Shown: one piece after another, positions 4,873 to 5,646 of the stretch
Position numbering within the stretch: position 1 is the first letter of the stretch
How the letters are laid out: every line of letters begins with the position of its first letter
From: Synergistaceae bacterium
Lineage (GTDB): Bacteria; Synergistota; Synergistia; Synergistales; Synergistaceae
Assembly: GCA_031273585.1 (NCBI GenBank)
Contig: JAISRP010000248.1
Coordinates: forward strand, 1-5,646
Direction: 5' to 3'
DNA length: 5,646 bases
Position numbers and translations under genes: made by a program
The notes under the pieces: generated by a model
The model's input: the letters and a program-made list of their open reading frames with translations, nothing else
Database searches by the model: none
Told to the model about the DNA's origin: nothing

Positions 4873-5646
4873 TCAGTCATCCCGCCCCCGCTCCGTTCTC
4901 TCCCGAAGAATTTCAAGCGCCCTGCTCCCCTTTAAATTCTCGTTGCACCTCGAATGGTCGAGGGCGTTCCTGCCGTCCGAGTCAGTGGCGCCCACGTCCG
5001 CGCCGGAGTCCATCAGCAGCTCCAGAACTTCGGGGTTTGGGTTGTTCCTGGCGGCCAGCATCAATGAGGTCTCCTTCTTTTTATTCGTATCGCCCGCGTC
5101 GGCCCCGGCTTCGATCAGGATACGCAGGACCTCCGGGTTCGGGTTGTACACTGCGGCGTGCATCAATGCAGTGGGGTAGAGATCATCCCTCCGCGCGCCC
5201 ACGTCGGCTCCGGCCTCGATCAGGATGCGCGCGACCTCCGGGTTTGGGTTGGAAGCTGCCCTCATCAGCGGGGTGTCGGAATACTCGGTCGCCGCGTTTA
5301 CAACGGCGCCGGATGCTATCAGCACGCGCGCGGCCTCTGGGTTCTCGTTTGAGGCGGCGTACATCAGCGGAGTGTTTTTATGTTCATCCGCTGCGTTTAC
5401 ATCGGCGCCCGATGCGATCAGCACGCGCAGGACCTCGGGGTTGGGGTTGCCGCCTGCTGCGTGCATCAGCGGGGTCATTTTAAAATCATCAGTAGCATCC
5501 ACCTCAGCCCCGGCATCGATCAGCACTCGCGCTACCTCCGGTTTGGGGTTAGAGGCGGCGTATATGAGCGGGCTCGAGTCATGCTCCTCCCCTGTCGCGC
5601 CGACGTCGGCGCCGGAGGCGATCAGCACGCGCGTGACCTCGCGGGT
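4873..5646 (-). CDS. Ankyrin-repeat protein, 5' end outside the window
   Basis: The reading frame is open to the window edge, so the GTG at 5628 is not the true start; codons TREVTR precede it here. The visible 257 residues are almost entirely ankyrin repeats of 33-34 residues: a partial repeat (1-23), then full repeats beginning near residues 25, 58, 92, 125, 159 and 193, and a degenerate C-terminal cap (227-257) ending in the charged RERTERGRDD. The pattern is T-P-L-M-x-A-A-x-N-P-N-P-E-V-x-R-V-L-I-x-A-G-A-D-V. Helix 1 (TPLMxAA) and the GADVNA turn are canonical, while NPNPEV replaces the common G-H-x-E-I-V between the two helices. Ankyrin stacks bind proteins; no enzyme domain is seen, and the N terminus that might carry a signal peptide is missing. 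The gene converges on the chemoreceptor gene, without evident link. Partner and role are unknown. Confidence 0.9.
   Translation of the reverse strand, partial: TREVTRVLIASGADVGATGEEHDSSPLIYAASNPKPEVARVLIDAGAEVDATDDFKMTPLMHAAGGNPNPEVLRVLIASGADVNAADEHKNTPLMYAASNENPEAARVLIASGAVVNAATEYSDTPLMRAASNPNPEVARILIEAGADVGARRDDLYPTALMHAAVYNPNPEVLRILIEAGADAGDTNKKKETSLMLAARNNPNPEVLELLMDSGADVGATDSDGRNALDHSRCNENLKGSRALEILRERTERGRDD
4969..5646 (-). repeat. Intragenic tandem repeat of about 102 bp encoding ankyrin units
   Basis: Seven visible units of roughly 99-102 bp repeat in tandem. The best-conserved DNA in each spans the NPNPEV-x-RVLI codons, seen on the plus strand as recurring GACCTCGGGGTTGGGGTT-like blocks (for example near 5430-5450 and 5235-5250). 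Units differ by single-codon changes in length. Such arrays expand and contract easily by recombination or slippage. Confidence 0.85.

Noticed and set aside
4788..5483. 231-codon plus-strand open frame, Arg/Pro/Ser-rich
   Set aside because: It is a shadow of the ankyrin repeats in GC-rich DNA; its repetitive look mirrors the antisense repeats.

Overview
The window looks like bacterial chromosomal DNA, GC-rich in the genes and visibly more AT-rich in the first ~680 bases. The ankyrin repeats carry an 'NPNPEV' signature that I associate with repeat families in Synergistota. Together with the mixed GC content this makes a Synergistota-like gut or anaerobic bacterium my best guess, but that is inference from memory and there is no rRNA or other marker to confirm it.

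Layout. Bases 1-680 hold no gene I can support. They do hold a terminator-like hairpin reading leftwards (5-54), a repeat-rich promoter-like patch (215-253) and a pair of operator-like palindromes (468-505). Bases 681-826 are a GC-rich element of nested inverted repeats that runs into the 3' end of the next gene. From 2356 down to 751 on the minus strand lies a two-gene umuD-umuC-type operon for translesion DNA synthesis, with a strong sigma70-type promoter at 2387-2415. A divergent intergenic region (2357-2833) separates it from a plus-strand methyl-accepting chemotaxis protein gene (2834-4630). A convergent intergenic region with a perfect 30-bp palindrome follows. Last comes a minus-strand ankyrin-repeat protein gene (4873-5646) whose 5' end lies outside the window.

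How the parts work together. UmuC is an error-prone Y-family polymerase with its catalytic residues and its beta-clamp motif intact. Its partner is a short UmuD-like protein that seems to lack both self-cleavage catalytic residues, so it may act like pre-activated UmuD' or may no longer need cleavage. The final ~24 codons of umuC, including the stop, appear to come from the invading repeat element. The chemoreceptor and the ankyrin protein have no visible functional link to the polymerase operon, and no chemotaxis partner genes are present.

I found no convincing new multi-gene system. The most interesting points are the non-catalytic UmuD-like subunit, the repeat-derived UmuC tail, the nested and mutually exclusive hairpins at 681-776, and the twin palindromes at 468-505.
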